This document shows, piece after piece, positions 22,453 to 33,632 of a stretch of 64,000 bases of DNA. Under the pieces are notes generated by a model. The model saw only the letters and a program-made list of their open reading frames with translations. It was not told the DNA's origin and ran no database searches. Both the position numbers and the translations under genes were made by a program. Source of the DNA: Chondrosia reniformis (Eukaryota > Porifera > Demospongiae > Chondrillida > Chondrillidae); NCBI GenBank assembly GCA_947172415.1, contig OX359191.1, positions 5,208,001-5,272,000 on the forward strand, read 5' to 3'. Within the stretch, counting starts at the first letter, position 1. The number at the start of each line of letters is the position of its first letter.

Positions 22453-24680
22453 CACATATCTCATTAATTCCCACTTAACTTTACAAAAAACCAATGATAT
22501 GATTTGTGAGTAAAAGGGGGTTACTAAGAGAAAATAAAATATATTGAAAGGAAAAAAAGAAAAATACACGGAAAAATTAGAAATGAGATATATATATGAG
22601 GTCTAAGGTGGTTCAGTCCCTGCTCAATGTTAGACGAAAACATTACACAGTTATCAAAAACTGGCCTTTGCTATTGCATTGCTTAGGCTATATATCGATA
22701 TTATAATTAGACAATTTCGTTGTTGCCCTTGGTCCATATGTCAAATGATCCTAAAATTGCTTTCCTGGCTTGTTCTTCCTCAAATCTTCCCTTCTCTGAT
22801 GCTGTAACTCTGCAACCACTATTTTGCAGGATATGGTATAGATGGTTGATGCTCACTTGATCCAGGATGCCTCTTGAGCCTACCCTAAAAGCCAAAAATT
22901 TTGTCCTTGACTTGGAGCATTCTCTCAACAAATCCTGGGATTTGAGTTGTTTTCGGCTCTTGGCATTTTCAAAGTTAGTTTCAAAGGCAATGGTAAGTTC
23001 AAGAATACAGATGCTGTTGTCATTCCAGAATACTAAGTCTGGTCTGCTGTTGGTACTGGCAATGTCCTGAGGGAAATGGTATGTCTCCTGAGGGAGGTCA
23101 GCTGTAAAACAATACTCTCTTAGAAGATGGCCAGAGAGGAAGGAGTGGATGATCTCCAAGACCTTATCATGACGTTGGTTGAATCTTCTCATCTTCAGAG
23201 CACATTCACATTTATTGAGGACATGGTGAAGTGTCTGAACCTCACTACACAGTTGGCAGCGTCTGCATGGAGGTCTTCTTTTTCCAAAGGTTAAGATTTT
23301 CGTTGTGTGTAAGAGTATCTTTTGTGGCATTTTGGATGAAGAAAAACACTCTGTCAGGGAGCTTGGTGATTGCATTCACCCAGGTACTCACTGGTGTGTT
23401 CTCGATGCTCCTGTAAAATTGGCCTTGAGTGCTCAAGCTTTTTGTATTTTTTATCCTGTCTTAATTGTCTCTGTTTTCTAGTATTCTGCTGACATTTGAC
23501 TTCAGAGCTTTCCTGGGTGCACCAGGATCATTTATCATACAGTTGACAACTTCAGTGAATGGCTTGAACGTGGATCTCTTCATGGCTGCTTCTTCTTTTG
23601 TTTCTTGGGTGGCTATGAACCTGACCATGGCATCCTCAAAAGTCATGGCTGAAGTGGCTTTCACGCATTGTAACTTCTTGTATATAGTTGGAAGATATGA
23701 CAGCTCCAACACTCCTACAGATGTTGATAGAAAGAGTGTATTTGGGTCTGCATGTTGTGCTAGTCCACGCCATTTCTTGAGGAAGTTAGTGGCAATAAGC
23801 ATTAAATCTCTCTCCAAGAAAGTTGTTGGGAAGTTGTGAATTGCGAGATCCCAGGTCAACCTTGGACAGACTGCAAGTTTGTACAGACATAGCTTCTGAT
23901 GGCAAGTGACTAGGGCTGAGTCAACCTTTTCCAGCAATGATGTTAGTTTCCTTTTCAATTCTTGTCTGAAAGAATAATTTTGGTTTTCAGGGACACAGGA
24001 GCTCCAAGGAAGCTTATAGTTAAATCACCAATGAATGGCATGGGTTCTTCACCGAGGGTAAGGTTTGGGTTATAAGCTGTAGATGAGGATGCTTTGATGG
24101 CTAGGGAGCAACATATGGAGATTTTTACATACCAGACCAACTAAGCCACTGTTCAGTTGCTTTCAGAAGTTGATGACAAGATGATGGGCCATCTGCTAAC
24201 AGTGAAGTATCGTCAGCATACTGAAGGAGGTTGATTTTGTGGTCAGATAAGGAAATCTGGTAACCATAATCTTGAAAGCTGTTGGCGATGGTGTCAATGT
24301 AGGTGTTCATGACTGTGTTGAATATAAGCACTGATAAAGGGTCACCCTGGAAGCCCCCCTTCCCGATGTTGAAGGAATTGGTTGTCCACTGTTGAGAAAC
24401 AATGCTGCCTTTAAGACCAGAATACAGTGCCTCTAGCATGTTACAGAATTGGGGTGGGGCATGGTAGTGTCTCAAAGAGAAGGCGATCAAGTTGTGGTTG
24501 ACACTGCCATAAGCATTGGCAAGGTCGAGCCAGCAGACTGTAAGAGATTTGCGTTTTCTGCGGACTTCTTTGATGGCAGTGAGTAACTTTATATAGTGTT
24601 CAGTGCATCCTGGTATACCATCCATGAAGGCTTTCTGAATATTTGTGTTGAGGTATTTGTTTGACACCATGAAGTCCACA
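22445..24680 (-). mobile_element. REL-type LINE copy E5, 5'-truncated within RT
   Basis: Three consecutive blocks are read on the minus strand. RT at 24679-24125: IQKAFMDGIPGCTEH, WLDLANAYGSV (motif A), GGFQGDPLSVLIFN (motif B) and LLQYADDTSLLADG (motif C with both Asp). A connector is at 23958-23461. The C-terminal part at 23375-22707 has the CCHC knuckle CQLCSEVQTLHHVLNKC (C-x2-C-x7-H-x4-C) and the endonuclease-like RPDLVFWND...LELTIAFE. CCHC followed by a PD-x-(D/E) nuclease is the R2/NeSL/Hero arrangement. The 5' truncation is near 24680, ahead of RT motif A. Each block is fairly long and open, so this is a comparatively young copy. Confidence 0.85.
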
Positions 24681-24889
24681 CATGTGGAACATGTCTGCGA
24701 ATTTTCGATTTTTTTAAATCATATTAGCCCCTACAGACATGTCACATTCCAGGCAGAAGTGTCTCTAGCATGTGACCTGCACGTAAAGCGGAGCACCAGC
24801 ACTGAAACATCACGAGTCATCACCAGTCGTTATCAATGTTAAATTATCAATTGTGAAAACTTATGAGCAATTCATATAGTATAGGAAGG

Positions 24890-25090
24890 CCAACGACGGA
24901 GGAAGGCCAATAAAGGCTACGTGACAGAAACGTTCTACATTAATAATAGCATTAATAATAGCTGAGGAATAAAGGCCTACATGACCGAAACGTTCTATTT
25001 TTCTTTGATTATACTACGTTAATAATAGCTGAGGAATTAAGGTCTACATGGCCGAGATGTTCTATATTTCCTTTCATTATACTATGTTAA
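24890..25090 (+). repeat. Three tandem PLE-end-like units
   Basis: The units near 24893, 24966 and 25028 each contain a GGA...AAGGCCTACATG...CCGAAACGTTCTA-type core; the two right-hand ones share GCTGAGGAA and TTGATTATACTA-like tails. They match the right arm of the hairpin at 14470-14600. Confidence 0.55.
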
Positions 25091-25297
25091 TTGGCTCATA
25101 CATTTTCGCCATTGATAATTACATAGATATAGACATGCAATATGCTTACTGTTTCCATTTACCTCTTACGACAATAAAAAACTTCGATCAAAGAAATTGG
25201 ATTGCTACCGAGAAGCCTTACTTGAAATATCAACTTTGGAAGTCTAATGTTTGTATAGCGTGTTACCAAATATTTGGGTGCATATGCAACGTCATAG

Positions 25298-25309
25298 GAT
25301 GTCATTGTG
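25298..25309 (+). repeat. Left target-site duplication of the RTE-type LINE
   Basis: GGATGTCATTGT occurs here and again at 27838-27849. The related empty site in repeat X has one matching copy. Confidence 0.85.
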
Positions 25310-25321
25310 TGTGTGTGTGTG

Positions 25322-25341
25322 TGACGTCACAAGATGGCGGC
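25322..25341 (+). promoter_or_regulatory. CRE and YY1-like sites at the 5' end of the RTE-type LINE
   Basis: TGACGTCA at 25322-25329 is a full CRE palindrome. AAGATGGCGGC at 25331-25341 is a canonical YY1 site. They directly follow the target duplication and a GT run, where an internal LINE promoter would lie. Confidence 0.55.
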
Positions 25342-26060
25342 ACCGAACGAACTAGACGTGATAAGCTCGCACAGAAGGTAGTCAGTTTCAATCGAAAAGC
25401 CTCTATTCCTTAGCTACTGTCCTGGTTCAGTACGCAGATACCATTGGGAGACGAGCGCAGGGATCTGTGAGGCGACTCGAGAGAAATGGCAGAACGACGG
25501 AGGTGCGAAAAGAAGTCTGACGAATGGGTGAGCCGAAGGGGAGGCGCGTCCCCAGCGACCACCACAAGAGACAACCAATACACTACACCTGTCCGCCAGG
25601 CTACCTCAAGACCTGGCTCGGTGCAAGCGGGACACCGACAGGTGGAGGAGGGACGCGTCTCCCCAACGGCTGACGGGCGGAAGAGGGGAGCACCCCCAAC
25701 GGCCTCTCGCTATCTCCTGAGAAGTACTCAGGCCCGTGCCTGCCGACCGGAGACACAGGCAGGGCCTGGCGTGAGGTTAGCCACCTCACCCGCGAAGGCA
25801 AAGGCTCACAATACGGGATCAAGGGACGATGCTTCGCACGGAGGCAGAAGCGGCAATGGTCACAGACGAGCAACAGACGCTAGGAAGTCTGCGCGTGACC
25901 AACAGACAGAACAAAGACAACCACGGACCTCACATAGGCCTAGGCGTAAGTCAGTCGCGCAGAGGCTGCTGAAGGCGAGAAAGATAGACAGATTTGGCAC
26001 CTGGAATGTGCGGACGCTTCGAGGGATAGGAAAGATGGAACAGCTGGCGATGGATCCATA

Positions 26061-27759
26061 TTGGATGAAGATGGTCAACCAGTGCGGAAGGCAGAGGAAA
26101 AACTGTCACGATGGAGAAGGCATTTTCAAGAAGTACTGAATGTGGACAGTGCTAGGAGTGAGGAAGCAGTAGCAGACCTAGAAGACAACTCACATTTGGA
26201 GACACCAGAAGTGAATAGGGAGGAAGTTGAGAGGGCAGTAAAGAAGCTACAGAATAAGAAGGCAGGAGGGGATGACAGAATTGTAGCTGAACTTCTGAAG
26301 AATGGTGGTGAAGCAATGATTGACTGGATGATGGAGTTGGTACAGGAGGTGTGGAAGACAAGGCAGGTGCCACAGGAATGGAGGAATGCAACGTTGGTTC
26401 CAATCTACAAGAAGAGAGACAGAAGAGTGTGTGGCAACTACCGAGGAGTGTCCCTGCTTAGTGTCCCAGGGAAGGTACTGACCCTGATCTTGCTTGAGAG
26501 GTTGCAAGCCATCATTGAGCCCCAACTGATGGAAGCCCAGTGTGGCTTCAGGGAGGGACGTGGCACGGTGGACCAGATTTGGGTGACAAGACAAGTGGTG
26601 GAGAGAGCTGCGGAATACCACACCCCTGTGCTAATGTGCTTTGTGGACCTCACGAAAGCATATGACTCGGTGGATGTGGTGCTCCGCTTTACGTGCATTG
26701 GTGGCTGTTCTGAAATCGTACGGGGTGCCCCATCAACTAGTAGACATCATTCAGGCTCTCTACACTGGTACATGGTGTCAAGTCAGAACAGGGGACGGCA
26801 CATCAGAAGCCTTTGAAGTAAGATCGGGAGTAAGGCAAGGGTGTGTCCTGTCACCCCTACTGTTTAACTGTTTCATGGACAGGATCCTGAAAGAGATGAC
26901 AGAAACACTGGGAGGTGGATTCAACATTGAGTATGCAACAGGTGGAGGTTTGTTCCTCTCATATTGGGACAAGACATCAGCCTCAAGCTGCGTCCAAGAT
27001 GCACTGTATACTGACGACGTGACCTTGATTGCTGAAACTAGGAATGAGCTACAGCATATGATTACCACCCTGGACAAGGCATGTGAGCGATGGGGAATGC
27101 ACATCAATGGCGAGAAGACAAAGATCCTCACAGTGGAGACAGCCAATCAACCACCACTGAAGCTCAAAGGCCAGCAGCTAGAGGAAGTGGAATCCTTCCC
27201 CTACCTTGGGAGCGAAGTGTGTCAAACTGCCAAAGTAGAAAGAGAGGTGATGGTGAGACTGAGGAAGGCTGGTACAGTGTACCAGATGTGGAGATGGAAG
27301 GTCTTTCGAAGCCGTAATCTCAGCAAGACCACCAAGCTTCGTGCTCTCCGCACATTAGTGATGCCAATCCTTCTGTACGGTGCAGAGACATGGCCTGTCA
27401 CACAGCAAGACATCAGGAAGCTAAGGACCTTCCACATGAGATGCCTCCGTGACATCCTGGGAATCACACTGTGGGACATGCAAAGGAATGCTGACATCTT
27501 GAAGGTGACTGGAGAACTGCCAATTGATGAACAGCTGAGGAAGAAACGTCTGCAGTGGTTTGGTCATGTGAAGAGAATGCAAGATGAACGCCCCCAGAAG
27601 CAACTCATGAAGTGCAGACCAAAAGGGAAGAAGAGACCACAAGGGGGAACCCCCCTGAGATGGATCGACCTCATCAGCAGAGACCTATCCAAGCTGACCA
27701 ACTGGCAGGAGGTGGTGAAGGACCGTGCCACATGGCGAGCCGCTATCCACCACTCCTAA
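26061..27759 (+). pseudogene. RTE-type reverse transcriptase, one frameshift
   Basis: Two overlapping frames make up the RT: 26061-26816 (KAGGDDRIVAELLK, NYRGVSLLSVPGKV, CGFREGRGTVDQI, FVDLTKAYDSVD) and 26641-27759 (GVRQGCVLSPLLFNCFMDRI, LYTDDVTLIAE, FPYLGSEVC, LLYGAETW, HVKRMQDERPQ). The frame changes near 26680, between motif A (DLTKAYDSV) and the next block. Motif C has both Asp residues but Thr in place of the usual Ala. The C-terminal segment with ETW and GHVKRM is typical of RTE and related LINEs often mis-annotated as craniofacial development protein 2-like. Missing endonuclease plus a frameshift make it non-autonomous. Confidence 0.85.
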
Positions 27760-28110
27760 TCTGCCACCATGTGATAGTATCCTGTTTCTAGATCCCACCC
27801 AACATCCACAATGGATAAGGAGTAAAGAGGAGGAGGAGGATGTCATTGTATGATGGCTAAGCTATACTACTAATTTTGGCTGACAATCAAGTGACAATAC
27901 CATTATTCAAAGGAGAAGAGACAAATGGAAAATGAACCACCTACCAGAGAGTGAAGAATTGTATATCTAACCATTTTTTGACATCAATCTCTTCAATAAA
28001 TAACAGCCTAAAAATTGTATGTATAATCCTGGAATATTTCCTTGTTTAACTTATATATAAAGTACTAGAGGTGCCTGATAAAGGTACAAAAATACGTTTT
28101 CGATTATAAT

Positions 28111-28496
28111 TCAATAAGTAATTCGAGTTTAAAACTCGTGGGGCTGCTGCCCCCCGAATTAACTCGAACTACTTGGCCGCATCGTTGGGATTTAATATAT
28201 ATATTCGTAATACTAATGATTGAGGACACTTAAGTGACCTGAACTTTACAAATAACGATGGAAAAGCTTCGTAAACTAAAGCTTCCTAAACGCCGCCATT
28301 TGCAAAAACGATGTATTGCCGTATAAATTAAGTGTTACAATAGTTGTGTATGAACTGGTATTATACATATATCGACGTATAAAATAAGTGTTATAATAGT
28401 TGCGTATGAACCCGTATTTTATTAATTTATATATATATATCTTTCCGTAACATGAAGCCGTACAACATAATCGATGGGCTGCCTGTGGCAGCCCCT
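28111..28496. mobile_element. 386-bp insertion within repeat Y
   Basis: Comparison with repeat X shows an extra segment here, beginning TCAATAAGTAATTCG and ending in a GGGCTGCC/GGCAGCCC hairpin followed by CCT. It contains two tandem units of about 55 bp (28321-28430, GTATAAA(T/A)TAAGTGTTA...). No ORF is present. The TC start and 3' hairpin recall Helitrons, but a CTRR end flanked by T is not clearly met. Confidence 0.5.
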
Positions 28497-28830
28497 AAAA
28501 ACTAAAGGTAATTTAAAAAGAGTATACATACAATCATTAGATATCGTTATCCTTCATAGATTGGTGTTTATTCTATATTCGTATTTTCCACTGTTTAATA
28601 AAACATATTTGGTGATTTGGCACCTATCACTTACGGCCGCTCACCTTCTCCTTTAAGCCTGCAATCCTGATGCTGTTGTAGCCAAAATATTAAGAAAGAA
28701 TAGCACTTCAATTCTATATAATTTGTTTAGCAATAGGATATTTCTAAAATAAAATACAATAAATTAAAAAAGAGTGTTAGTTAGCGACTTTTATTGATAA
28801 TCTCCGGAAGTGTTGATATGTTCCACTAGC

Positions 28831-30113
28831 ACATCCATCTGTTCTTCAAGATTGATGTGAACAACTTGCAAATGCATGGTGTAAAGGCAATGGGACAAAC
28901 GTTGGAGGGTACGCTTGGATCATCCTTAGATTGTTTCTTGCCGAGTAATTTCATTATTCCAATTTTCCAAGTTTCAGGGATTTTTGAGGAGGACCAGCAT
29001 TTGTTATATAACTCTTGTAAGGCATATGTCAATGAGGGGCAGATTTTGAAGATGGTAAAGGATAGCTGATCCAGGGGGCTTGGTGTTGAGGAAGCTTTAG
29101 ACCTTTTTATGACATGTGCGATTTCTTCCAGGGAAACTGCTTCTGCTTAAAGGAAACGTTAGGTTCCTTTGGAGCAGGCATCCAGGAAGGTTTGTTGAAG
29201 GTTTGTTGAAGTTTACTTCAGTCCCACAATAAGTTGTAGTGAAGAACCTGTATGCTTCTTCTTCTGAGCAGGTGGGTTGGGTATTTGTGTAAGCATCCTC
29301 TTCCAGAAGTTGTTTGGCAAACTTCCAAAAGTTCCTGTGACATGCCTTCCTTTGATGGATTTGACTTTTTCATTTTCCAGTTTCCTGAGACTTTGCTGAG
29401 TTTTTTTGACAATGGCTTGGAATTCATATGCCAATTTCCTGATATTTTCTTCCTTTCCATGTTTCCTAAGTTGCCTAAGTTGTTTCTTTACTTCTTTTTC
29501 TCAGCTCTTACTTTCTTCAACACCCTTTGATGTGATAATGATTTAGAATGGGGTTAATGTGTTAGGCATTTTGTGCCATACTTTGAGGTAAAGTAGGAGT
29601 GCACATTTCTACATATGACTTCATTCATCTCTTCCACTGACATTTGCTTTCTCACTTGTGGTATAATGTTATTCTTGAAGAAATTGTCAGCTTCAAACCA
29701 CTCTTCTCGTAATGATGGTAGCTTAAGTATATCTTTGAATGAAGGCTTAGCTTGGAATGATTGGCTTAGGGTGTTGTTATCACAAGGCTCTGCTGTCGGT
29801 ATGGTTGACATGTTTTCAGTGAGGCTGGTGGGGTTGACAATAGATGGACTGTGATGCTTACAAGTTGTGCTGTTCTTTAGGTGTGTTTCTAACCCTGAAA
29901 AACGCTTCCTACAGCAAGGCCATTCAGATTTGGCTTTCTTTGTCCTTTGTCAAGAGTTTTCCAGGAAAGGAGACGATTATAATTTCTTCCTTCTCTTTTT
30001 GGGCAGTTCTTAAGGTGATTGCCTAGTCTGACAAAGAATTGTAGGCAAAATGGGCAGGTTGTAGTTGACTGATCCATTGTTTAGTGGTGAGAAATATTTG
30101 AATCCTTCCAAAC
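28831..30113 (-). mobile_element. REL-type LINE copy E6, 5'-complete, 3'-deleted
   Basis: The minus strand holds the 5' UTR, then a start at 30077 with MDQSTTTCPFCLQFFVRLGNHLKNC, a clear C-x2-C...H...C finger. A linker (29811-29213, LREEWFEADNFFKNNIIPQV) follows, then the RT start (29032-28826, WKIGIMKLLGKKQSKDDP). Homology ends at about 28831, before the RT catalytic motifs. Frameshifts are present. It belongs to the subfamily of E5 and E7. Its 5' end abuts a CT tract shared with the 3' end of E4. Confidence 0.8.
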
Positions 30114-30137
30114 TTAACTCTCTCTCTCTCTCTTTTT
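30114..30137. repeat. CT microsatellite between LINE copies E6 and E4
   Basis: AACTCTCTCTCTCTCTCTCT then T-rich sequence separates the 5' end of E6 from the 3' end of E4. Confidence 0.85.
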
Positions 30138-33100
30138 TTCAACTGCACATGTCCATAATTAATCAAAAAGTAGGTACAAAAATAGATATCATACATTGTG
30201 TGTAGATGATTGGGGTAAACAGCTTACAAAATGGGCAAAATAAGACATTAGAGTTCGAAATTAAAATATAGGTAAATACAACAGATAGTGAATGGTGACA
30301 TGTGAGGGCTAGAGTTACTCCAGCTCCTGCTCATGAGCCCTATGAAGGCACAGCACAGTTAATAAACTTGGCTCTAGCATATCTACTTATAGTGTTAATA
30401 TATTAATGATTACTTTAAATAGAGTTTTCCCAATTTCTATTGCACCAAATATCATAGGACCGGAGGATGCAGCTTCTGATTACCTTCATTTCCAGCTCTT
30501 TTCTTTCATTTTGTTGACTCTGACTGCATTATACAGGCTGTCAAAACTGGCTGTGTTGATGAAACTTCTTGATCCTACTTCTACTGTGATCAGTTTTACG
30601 TTAAAACCGTTTCTCTGGCATCTCCTTTCTAAGTTACTGTATTTGAACCTCTTTCTGTCATGGGCATGTTCAAAGGCAGTTTCAAATGGAATGGTCAGCT
30701 CAATGATGATTATGGATTTTGAGGTATCATTCCAGATGACTAGATCAGGTCTCAGGTCAGTTGTTACAATGTGCTGTGGGAAGGAATATTCGGTGTCTGG
30801 GAGGTCCACAGTTAGTTTACTTCAATTAGGAAGGTGGTGCTTGAGAAAGAGATACAGATCCTTTAGCACACTCTCGTGTCTGAGGTTGAAACGGCGATGA
30901 TTCAGGGCAGTGCTGCAACTGTTTAGAACCTGTGAGAGGGTCTGCTTTTCAGGGCAAAGCTTGCAGGTGTGAAATGGGGACTTCTTCCACAGATGGAATT
31001 GGCATTGTGGGGTAATGTATCCGTGATGGCATTGAGGGCCAATTTGAAGACATGTTCTGGTAATTTAGTGACAGTCGTGGACCATAGTACAGGGACTCTG
31101 TCAAGGGGAGGACGCATTGTTTGACCCTGAATTGACAAACTCTGGCAGTGCTTGATGCGATGTTCTCGGTCTTCTGCTGAAATCCTAGCCTTGACCGACT
31201 TCATTAACTGCTTTCTATTGCTACCAGGTCTTCTTGCATGACATGAATGACTTCTTGGTGTGGTTTGAAGCAGGAACACTGGTTAGAGTTTTCTGCCAGT
31301 ATCTTCTGTGTGGCTATGTATCTCAAAAGGGAATCCTTGGATGCAGTGTGGGATGTGCCCATGGGACATTTTAGCTTCCTATAGGTGGTGACCAGGGAGG
31401 GTAGTTGTAAACCACCAATACTTTTGGTAAATACAGCCGACTGGTGTTAGCACTTTTGGCCAGTCCAGTCCAGCGCTTCAGGAAGTTTGTTGCCAGTGGC
31501 TCAAGTTTCTTCTGCAGCCAGGTGACATCAAGGTCAGAAGTGGCAAAATCCCATAACAATCGTGGACAGATTGTGTCTCAGTACAGCCTCTTCTGTTGTG
31601 GGGGTGAGAAACGTTTCATCAACACGATTAAATAACAGCTTCAACTTCCTGTAGATATTTTCTTTGGCTATTTCTGTTTCCTCTGTAGGAGTACTGGTGC
31701 ACCTAGAAATCTGAAATCTGTATCCGGCAGGAGGGGGATGACATCATTGTCAAATTGGGGTTGGTAGGCTTTCCTGAGGAGGCCTTGATAGCCATACAGA
31801 AGCATTTCGGTACCTTTGCTTTCATTCTTGCCCATTCAAGCCATCTGCTAGTGATGTCTAGTAGGTACTGACATGAAGCTAGGCCATCTCTGCTAGGAGG
31901 CAGGTGTCATCAGTATACTGAAGTAGGTTGTTAGGGCAGGCAGAATTGGACATAGTAAAGCCTAAGGTATTGTGTTGGGTGATGGTATCAACCTTTGTGT
32001 TCATTACAGTGTTGAAGATGATAACTGATAGTGGATCTCCTTGAGAGACACCAATTTTAATGGGAAATGGATCAGAAGACCATTGCTTGGAAGTTATAAC
32101 ACCAGCTAGGTTGTTGTAGAGGTCTGAGATGACCGAGACCAGGTGGTGAGGAGCATGATAGTGCTTGAGGGAAAACTGAATAAAATTATGATGAACACTG
32201 CCATATGCATTGGCAATATCCAGCCAACAGACAGAAAGGGACTTGTGTTTTTTCTGGCATCCTCGATCATGGAGAGTAGTTTGATATGATGTTCCGTACA
32301 TCCAGGGATCCCTTTAATGAAGGCTTTCTGGATGGTGGTATTGAGGTAGCCATTGATAGTCATGAAATCTAGCCACCGTCTCCTGATGATCGAGGTATAG
32401 ACCTTACCAATGCAGGATGTGAGGGCAATTGGACGGAAATTTACGGGGTCTTTGGGATTGGATTTAGCTGTCTTCCTACCAAGAAGGCGTAGATCACCTA
32501 CTTTCCATTGCTGGGGAACCCTATAAGATTCCCAGCAGGAGTTGAAGAGTTGTACCAGGGCTGGCAGGAGTGATGGGCAGTTCCTCGAAACAGAATATGG
32601 AATTTGGTCAGTTGGACTAGGTGATGATGATGGTTTACATCAGTTCAGATTAAGTATTAACTCTTCACTGCAGATGGGTGCCATGTCAAAGGGGACCGTT
32701 GGTTCAGCGACTGTCTTCATCCAGTTGGCACTTGGCACTCCTTTTCACTTCCACTTTTTCTGAGACTCCTTGGTTGTTTCTTAATTGCTTTCTTTTCTTC
32801 TCTAACCTTTTTCAGTACTCTATTGTGTGGGTGTTGGTTGTATTGATGTGACTGACCCAGGTGGTGATTGTGTTGATGTGACGGGCCAAGGTGTTGATTG
32901 CCTGGATTGTTTGACTTGTAAAGGTGCTCATATATGCCTTTGGACAAGATATCATTCATTTTATCAACTAAATGTGAGGCACATGCCTTAGGCACAAGGT
33001 TTAATCTAAGAAAGTCGTTCTCAATTCTTTTTCAGTTTTTAGTACTTTTATATAAGGTAGTGTCTTGAATGACAGTGATGGTGGTAGATGGGGGTTGGCT

Positions 33101-33603
33101 GACTCGGTCTGGACTATGGTGGGTTCACCTGGATCAGCTTCTAGGACTGAGGCTTCATTGGTCTGTTCAGAGTCCAACAGAGGAGGGTCTTTGCATGTTG
33201 CACAATTCCTCAGAAGTGTTTCTAGCCTTAGGAACTGTTTTCAACATTTGTGACATGCTTCCTTTCTCACCTTGTTTCTCTTGGAGAGTGTTTTCTTTAA
33301 CAGAAGGTGGTCATAGTCTCTGCCTTTCCTCTGAGGGCAACCTTTCATGTGGTTACCTACTCTGACAAATACTTTCTGGCAGAAGGGACAAGTGTTAGAA
33401 GTAGCTTAATCCATAGTCTGAGGTGCGAAAACTGGAAAACCTCACAACTTCTAAAGTGGCAGAAGGAGATCCACAAAACTCCACTGACTGAAAGGTTATA
33501 CCTTAACAAAACAATACCACTAGACAGTTAGGTTGAAAATTAGCTCTAGATAGGAGATTAGGCAGACCACTCTACACTGCACTTTAGGGACTATTCACTT
33601 TAA
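30138..33603 (-). mobile_element. REL-type LINE copy E4, both ends present
   Basis: At about 3.5 kb this copy has both ends. Minus-strand order: 5' UTR (33603-33412); N-terminal fingers (TCPFCQKVFVRVGNHMKGC); linker; RT start; RT core at 32301-31879 with WLDIANAYGSV, GVSQGDPLSVIIFN and LLQYTDDTCLLA; connector at 31559-30923; endonuclease-like domain at 30809-30486 (LRPDLVIWND, IIELTIPFE). Compared with E3, a few hundred bases are missing near 32725, between the fingers and RT. There are multiple frameshifts, and the first start codon region reads TAA after GATT. Both ends abut CT tracts, the right one shared with E7. Confidence 0.85.
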
Positions 33604-33632
33604 TTAACACTCTCTTTTTTTTTCTTTTTTTC
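33604..33632. repeat. CT/T-rich spacer between LINE copies E4 and E7
   Basis: CACTCTCTTTTTTTTTCTTT joins the 5' end of E4 to the 3' end of E7. Confidence 0.65.

Larger units (their letters stand above)
25310..27837 (+). mobile_element. RTE-type (APE-class) LINE with internal deletion
   Basis: It is bounded by the 12-bp target duplication and ends in GGAGGAGGAGGA. Its GC content is visibly higher than the surroundings. The first ORF (25486-26139) begins with an Arg-rich region and reaches FGTWNVRTLRGIGKMEQLA, the start of an apurinic-type endonuclease. The sequence then jumps directly to the RT linker (DEDGQPVRKAEEKL), so most of the endonuclease is deleted near 26050. A CRE site and a YY1-like site stand at its 5' end, fitting an internal promoter. 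Confidence 0.9.
24880..28740 (-). repeat. Non-coding repeat Y, inverted copy of repeat X, with two insertions
   Basis: It aligns in reverse complement with 13740-14600. It is interrupted by an RTE-type LINE (25310-27837) and a 386-bp insertion (28111-28496), both absent from X. Confidence 0.7.

Noticed and set aside
25601-25873. Minus-strand ORFs over the RTE-type LINE 5' region
   Set aside because: They arise from high GC and Arg-rich coding on the other strand.
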